A stretch of DNA of 64,000 bases, from positions 62,472,251-62,536,250 of the forward strand of contig CM051463.1 of the NCBI GenBank assembly GCA_028095005.1, read 5' to 3'. The stretch comes from Rhynchospora pubera (lineage: Eukaryota > Streptophyta > Magnoliopsida > Poales > Cyperaceae). The translations under genes and the position numbers were made by a program. Shown in pieces: positions 57,703 to 64,000 of this stretch; positions within the stretch are counted from its first letter, which is position 1; each line of letters opens with the position of its first letter. The notes beneath the pieces are model-generated. The model was not told the origin of the DNA. It saw only the letters and a list, made by a program, of their open reading frames with translations, and searched no databases.

Positions 57703-60590
57703 GACAAATTTTATTAATAAGTAAAATATTTACAAAGTCAGTAAAAAAAAGAAAAGTTTAAAAAAAAAACTAATGCATATACGGGAGAAAAGATAAAAAC
57801 GCTAACTAGATATAAGCCAAGAAAGTTAAGTATTTTTCTTCCGGCAGTCGATGCAAGCACAAATATCATTTTTTTTCCCGAATTATAAAAATATTATCTT
57901 TTAGAGGATCTAACTGGCTACATTAACCTTGACTTGACTCTTCGTTAAACCAAGTAACCAACTTTAGTTTGTCCCCTCCCTCCCGGAGATGTCTAGGCCA
58001 AGTTTTTTGAGCCTTTTTGGGGACAATTAAACACCCTCTGTCGGACTCAGAATCTAATTATTGTACGTATTGTTTTTTTCGAAACCTTGACAGGAGCTGT
58101 GAAGAGGTATTGTACGTATTGTTGCGGAAGTTGCAAGTGAATTTCACTTCCTTGACTTGTGTGCATTTGCAATTGTTTGCGTTGACTGGGGTCATAAATT
58201 AAATCACCCATCAAAGTCTTTAACGTCTCCCTAGGGGCCTCATTGCAGAGTTTCATTAGCAAATAAAAGTACGCTTGTTCTTTACGTACTCGACGTTATC
58301 ATGTGCTCACCAGAACAGATAAATTATTATAGGAGATGGTAAATTATGCGAGACGTGAACAGTGAACTCAGGTTGAGCCGTTGAGGCATCCAAACTATTC
58401 AAGCTGGAGTAATAATATTATAAAGGCATGCTTTTTCCTGAAAATTTTATCTAATTAATGCATAGTATATCTGTATATGTATTGTTAACATACAAAAAGT
58501 GCAAATTATGCTAAAATGTATATATTATACACAGTTCACTCTTTCAATGCTTAAAATGAGCGAACTTTGCACTGAGGAAAATATGAACGAAATTTCCTGA
58601 TCGAGAGTCGGTGGACCACAATTTATAAACACTGAAGTATATATTGAGATGACTTCTGGAGTAAGTCTCTCCGAATAAAATATTGATAATTCAATCAAGG
58701 GCCAAACTGTAGAGATTGTACAAGTTTGAGTATTAATGCCTTAACATTCAGTAGGCTTTCAGATTAATAGTTTAGGTATTTCTACGGTCTTAAGTGCTTT
58801 AAAATTCTCAGTTGTCAGAACTCAAAAGTTCTAAATGATGATGCTCTGTTAATATTTTAGGTAATTGGCCTTTTTTCACATTGTGTAAGTGCTAAGTTTT
58901 AAGCGAGTGCTTCTTTATAATTATTATGAGTTAGTTGTGAGGGCCACTTTGTAACAGTAGCCCAGAACAGGTACATATGGTGGTAATTAAGGTTTCTCTA
59001 CGTTATTTGTTATGTAACTCTCTTTCCATGATCTGACTTGGAAAGATCAGCATGTACTCCTTTTTCTTTTTCTTTGACATTGAAAGATCAGTGGTCATTC
59101 CTTATATTTTCTTCTATAAAGAAAAGAGAGTGATGATTCAGTGATCAAATAGAATAGTAATCCCCACTGGAGTTGTCCTTCCTTTACTTTTCTATATGTT
59201 AAACTGAATTGCTATAATCTTCGTTTTCCTCCAATTTGTTTTTAAATGAATTAACTGACTGAGACATACCTGGAGCTAAAAAGAACTCCGATTTGGTCAT
59301 ATTTTTAAATATCATTCGCATAATTTACTCATCAATTTATATCTTCATAAAAATACCCAGGCTAAGAATTACTGTGCTGTCTCTGAATATTTGATTTTTC
59401 TTGTGTTAAACAAATCAAACATAGATACTAATTTTGATACCATTTCATTTATCTAGGAGGCAGCATCTGTCAATATATTCAGTAGCAGTGCCATCTTACA
59501 AAGCATTGAAAGGAATATGTTTTTTACAAGCAAGTGGTTTTTCATGGAAATAGGATCACAAATGCTTCTGAATGTGACAACCATTAGTTGTATTCAAGAA
59601 AATAGTCTATACATGATAAAACTCAACTGTCGATATATATGTATTTTTTTGCGGCGATAATTAATTGGCCGGTCACATTGGTTTCGAGTCGAGTCAGTTT
59701 GATATTGGAAAATTGTAGGGTCACATTTCAGGTTGTTGTGGGTTTTGGATCGTTCAATTTTAAATCATGTCCTGTTTTTCAGTCGGGTCAGGTTCGAATC
59801 AATTTGACTTTTTTAAAAGTAAAGATCAAATTGGATGAAATTGGTTTGTGGGTTTGGTTCATTTCTGCATTCTTTATGGTGGTAATCGATCCGGTTGGGT
59901 CAGATGTCAATCAAGTTGGATTCGATCAGGTTTTGGATGATCCAAATACTAGTGATGTTTGAGTCTTAGATCAAGTTCTGGGCAGTTTGATTTTCGAAAA
60001 GTTTTATATTGCCTTGAATTCTTGTCACAATCACCTCTTTAAAAGCTCCAAGGCTGTTGATTCAGCGAAATCCTCTAAAAAAAAATCAATTCAATTTTAT
60101 TGCTTTATTTTATGATCTTATGATTTTATTTTCATTTTGTCATTATAAGTTGGAAAGAATCAAAGAAATAAGCGATGCATGAACAAGTTCCTCAATCCGC
60201 TGGATAGATACTCATTTGCTACCAAAAAAAAAAAAAAAGGACTGCACATTTATTCTTCTCCTCAGAAATGAAATTAAGATTGTACATTCTGATTCTGTCA
60301 CGAAGATCCCAAAAGTGTGAAATTGAATTGAGATTTACTGGACAAGCAACTCATACTCTAACTCCAGTCGCAATTGCGGGAATCATTTTACCCACAAACA
60401 ATTAACTAATTAACCGGAAAAAAAAAAGCAAGCACCATAACTTTGTTTTTACCTTCTAATACCCTTTATTTCCTTTTATTACAAAGCCAGGCAAAATTTC
60501 TAAAGTGAGCAAAAGCATTCTTGCAGATGGTCCATCTTTTGACTAAAAACACATAACACCAGGACCAAAGTGAAAAAACCTCCAGATCTA
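57703..60590. other. Intergenic, no recognised gene
   Basis: The 107-codon frame at 59639-59962 is driven by GGGTCAGGTTCGGAT-like low-complexity repetition and is not considered a gene. The frames at 58017-58262 overlap on both strands and lack features. Confidence 0.4.
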
Positions 60591-60599
60591 CATTTCTCA

Positions 60600-60711
60600 C
60601 TAGTCTCCATATAAATTGCACTACATCTTATAAGGAACTCACGCACCTACACACACACACGCTGCAACCACACTCAGAGTAGCCAGTTAAGAAAGACCGA
60701 TTTCGCCGTGG
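60600..60711 (+). promoter_or_regulatory. Possible promoter and 5'UTR exon of an unidentified transcript
   Basis: CATATAAATTGC (TATA-like, about 60608) is followed by a CA-rich leader with an ACACACACAC run and then GCCGTGGACG/GTAAGATC, a strong splice donor at about 60714. No coding exon was recognised downstream within the window, so it may be a non-coding RNA or an isolated look-alike. Confidence 0.25.
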
Positions 60712-60719
60712 ACGGTAAG

Positions 60720-62860
60720 ATCTATGACCTTGTCTTATTTTTTTTTTTTAGTTTTTTCGTTTGAATTTGGAACATAACAACAGAATATGTCGTCTTTTGT
60801 CATGATTTCTATAAAACTAAAGTGTGTATCGAGTCAGCGCATCGAGCTTCATGGAATACACTCACTCCTTACATAAACAACAATTATGAAACTCCTTTAA
60901 CACAAAAGGGACTATAATGTAAATGGTAAAATTTTCAAATTAAGCCTAGTAATCAATTTATTTACAGCGTTTTCGGTCTTCATTTGTTTGATTTATGAAT
61001 TTGAAAATGGTAAATTAAAGTATATCCTACCTAATTGAGTCTATCTTATATAAATTTCGTTGGTGAGATTTTGTAAAAAGCTTGATATATGCACCTCATC
61101 GTATATAACCAGCTGCGTAGCTGCAGCAGCCTATTCTGCTTCTTCAACTTCCTTTTGTTTGAGAAACAAATTAAAAATATAATAAAGTTTAGTAAAATGA
61201 TATTGTCTGTTTGGATGTCACAGAGAATAGCCCAAAGTACAGCTATACCAAGTTTTTGTAGGAATAACTATACTCGCTCAAAACCCATTCAAGATAGCTA
61301 TCCCAAAGCTTTTCTAAATTTGTTTGGATGTGTAGTAGAGCTATTTCAAGGCAATAATCCAAGAATAGTTATGTTTTTGACACACCCAAACAATTATCAT
61401 AGTATAAAGGAGCAAAGAGAAACTTGAAGTTTAAAATTTGAGTTTCTGTTAATTTCAAATGTTGACATCAGAATATTGTTCTTTTCTTGTCTATCCCTGG
61501 TTTTTATAAAATATAAAAAGGAACAGTTCTATACTTTAAATCATATCCTTCGAAGTGTTATATGTGTATGACCACATCAGACTTCTATATTTCCTGCGCT
61601 GTACCAGTACCACCCAATTTCAACACTTCAAAAATAACACTTTCTACCGCATGAGTTCAGCTTTCCTTTCTTTTTTTTTTCTTTTTTTTTGAAGAAAGTG
61701 TTCAACTCTCATGCATAGTTTTACTGTTCTTTCAACGACCATAATATTATTTTCTTCTTATTAATCCGGAGAAAACGGAAAAAAAAATATCATAGGTGGT
61801 CCTTTCAGAAAGGATGCCAGTCACGCCACCAGTGGTCCGTGGATAACTGGAAATCAAATTTGATTTGCAAGTTGAACTTAAAAAAATAAGAAAGAACCTC
61901 AGGCTTGGTCAAGCCCATTAGACCTGAGCTTGGGCCTGTATCAACTTCAAAAGTTCAATGATTCAATCTATCTTAGAACTTCTTTGCTGGAAGCCTGGAA
62001 GAGTTAGCCGTTTAACGGTTTTCTGTGGTGGGAGGTATCATTTAACATATAGTGGTTTAGCAATAGTTTAGCCATAATACTGTGACCAATATAATCAAGA
62101 TACTATTATCCTTAATGACATATTTTTTCCATGATTAATGAATCTTAAACCTTCACTAATACGTCATCAAATATAATTGATTAAATAATCATAGTATTGC
62201 GTTTTAAAACATAGTATGACTGGAAACATAAGTAAAAAAATTTTTATTGTAGCACATCATTTGCTGCATTTTAAGATTATGATTGGAAGAAATATCCTTA
62301 AAAAAAGAATAATAAATAAGATGAATAAAAAAATTTTATTGTAGCAACATTAGTTGCCATTTTGGCGTGTTTGGATGTGGAGTGAATAAGATGAATAAGA
62401 AATATGAATAAATCCAAATTCTTTATTTTTAATTCTAAATTTTTGCTAGAATATGAATAAGTCTAAATTATTTATTCATGTGTTGTTTGGTTTCACGCAA
62501 TTAGAGCTTATTTCTTATTCATCTTATTTTTTTTTTTTTGAGAACTAACTTTAAAAAAAAAGATAGGAAGAAATAACTCCAAAATTATATATATATTTTT
62601 TTATTAAATTGTAACTCCAAATTCTGAGATGTAGGATGAAAACTCATAGGCACACTATAACATAGGTATAATTTTTAGTTTTCATAAAACATAGTACATC
62701 ACGACATAAGTTATTTAGTTATTTTAAAATCAAACTGTACCAATATTCCACTAATCACAAAACAGTTAAGGCCGCTGTTTACATTATTTTCCATAGCACA
62801 TCCTACATAGGCCCAGTTTCTGTATTGAGACTACTAAAAATAATCCTCAAAAAGACTATA
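60720..62860. other. Intergenic, with decayed MITE-like pieces
   Basis: Words such as TGTTTGGATGTCAC (61207), TTTGTTTGGATGTG (61319), ACACCCAAACA (61383) and GCGTGTTTGGATGTGG (62364) suggest decayed TTTGGATG-type MITEs. No gene was recognised. Confidence 0.4.
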
Positions 62861-63049
62861 GGCTCCGTTTGGATGGTTTCTTTCCGGAATAAGGAATAAG
62901 TAATAATCACTTTTTACTAATAAATTTATTTTTAACCATCCAAACTCTTCACAAAAGTTACACACTTCCCAATAAATTTACTCTTTTCTAATAAATTTCT
63001 TTCATTCTTCCTTCTTCCTACTTTATTCTCAACGCATCCAAACAGAGCC
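62861..63049 (-). mobile_element. MITE, GGCTCCGTTTGG family, complete (189 bp)
   Basis: The inverted ends GGCTCCGTTTGGATG and CATCCAAACAGAGCC have ATA on both sides. The body is the reverse complement of the copy at 33798-33993 (shared CCAATAAATTTA, ACACACTTCCC and TTATTCTCAACGCATCC). The 67-codon frame here comes from the element. Confidence 0.85.
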
Positions 63050-64000
63050 ATAATGATGATTGACCTCAAGGCTTCAAGGGAAAGGAATAAAAAAATATAT
63101 ATGACCAGATGATCAAGTATACTTAAACCAACCATTACTCAAGTATTTTGTAGCAAATAGTATAATACATCATAAACATTCTCCCACGTTCTTCCAGCTA
63201 ATGCAAAATTGTACAGAATTGCTTCCTGGGCCCACCCCAAAAAGTTCAAATCCTTTCTCTCTCAAACCTATAAAAAAAAAAGGAAAATCTGCATTTTGGA
63301 TCCTGGCATCTTGCAATAACAAAATAGTATTCAGCCATACAGGGGGATGATGACGATAAATGATTAAGTTAATCCTCTTTTAAGAACCCGAGTCGGATGA
63401 TATGACGTATATAATAAATATATTTTTTTAATGCGATTATTTTATTCCTAATTAGCATTTGTTTAACTTTAAAGTTTAAAATTATTTTTTGTGCTATGCA
63501 TTAAAGATTTATTCAATTATCTTTTAATTTCTTTCCTCCTAAAATATTGGTCCGTCAGGTAGTGATTTTTTTTAATATATATAATTATATATAGAACTAT
63601 ATTTCCTATGTCAAGAAAACTGCTGGATGTTTGAATAAAGTATAATTCAAAGGTTCAGAAGTATATATATTTTTACCAAATTAAATTTTGCGTTACTTAT
63701 TTTATTTATTAGATTTGAAGTTTACAATTTAAATGTATTTTGTTTACTTATTGGATCTATAAATTAATAAATATCTTGGATGCTCCAAAGTGATTAATTT
63801 AAAAAAAATAGCTATAAATTAATTAGAAATCTATTATTAAGGTAAAATGAAAATATCCACGCAATATAAATTTGAAGATTTAGTATCTGAAATAAATGAA
63901 TGAATATATAAAGTGAACCCACTAAACCTCGCCGTCTTCACTATGGCACCGTTTGAGGCGTTGTTTTATGCACGGTCTTATTTCGCAATTCACGGCTAAA
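63050..64000. other. Intergenic, no recognised gene
   Basis: Very AT-rich sequence to the window end. Confidence 0.4.

Noticed and set aside
59639..59962. 107-codon plus-strand frame
   Set aside because: Low-complexity GGGTCAGGTTCG-like repetition gives the open frame; no domain and no gene context.

Overview
The window looks like a gene-poor stretch of a eudicot plant nuclear genome. It is AT-rich, its genes carry introns with GT/AG borders, the recognisable proteins are plant-type (UBC22-like E2, cytosolic RPL7, single B-box protein), and most of the rest is plant transposable elements. No bacterial, organellar or viral gene was recognised. The species cannot be named from the sequence.

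Four host genes can be supported. (1) An intronless single B-box zinc-finger gene on the minus strand (16328-16765). (2) A UBC22/UBE2S-type ubiquitin-conjugating enzyme on the minus strand in five coding exons (22149-25452), whose exons join in frame to a 249-residue protein. (3) A 74-codon plus-strand gene for a small CxxC...CxxC zinc-ribbon-like protein (38582-38806). (4) A cytosolic 60S ribosomal protein L7 gene on the minus strand in six coding exons (40942-42812), giving 246 residues, with a 5'UTR intron, a telo-box and site II promoter motifs. These genes are unrelated housekeeping or regulatory loci and do not form a pathway or operon.

Layout. 1-2.9 kb: possible gene fragments and a field of dispersed short repeats. 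2.9-14.8 kb: a nested retrotransposon complex. A decayed minus-strand Ty1/copia element (5' LTR 12997-14780, tRNA-Met-type primer binding site, leader, then degenerate gag-pol down to about 3 kb) is split by a 4.08-kb LTR-like insertion (7990-12070) with a 5-bp target duplication and an internal 37-bp minisatellite. 14.8-22 kb: a hAT MITE, the B-box gene, a foldback element and intergenic DNA. 22-27 kb: the E2 gene, with a hAT MITE in intron 1 and recent tandem duplications in intron 4. 27.8-31.9 kb: Helitron 1. 32-43 kb: MITEs, the zinc-ribbon gene and RPL7. 43.2-46.0 kb: two adjacent Mutator-like elements of one family, each with its own 9-bp target duplication. 47.0-51.5 kb: Helitron 2, in the opposite orientation to Helitron 1, carrying captured bHLH transcription-factor exons. 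53.3-55.8 kb: a 2.5-kb solo LTR. 56-64 kb: a copia LTR with primer site, a SINE with a 23-bp duplication, several MITEs and otherwise unannotated intergenic DNA.

The most interesting system is the pair of same-family Helitrons. Their first 120 bp differ at one position and their 3' hairpins are identical, but their cargo differs. One holds bHLH exons with intact splice sites. Everything was read by eye, with no database search; exon borders and element ends were placed by direct base matching.
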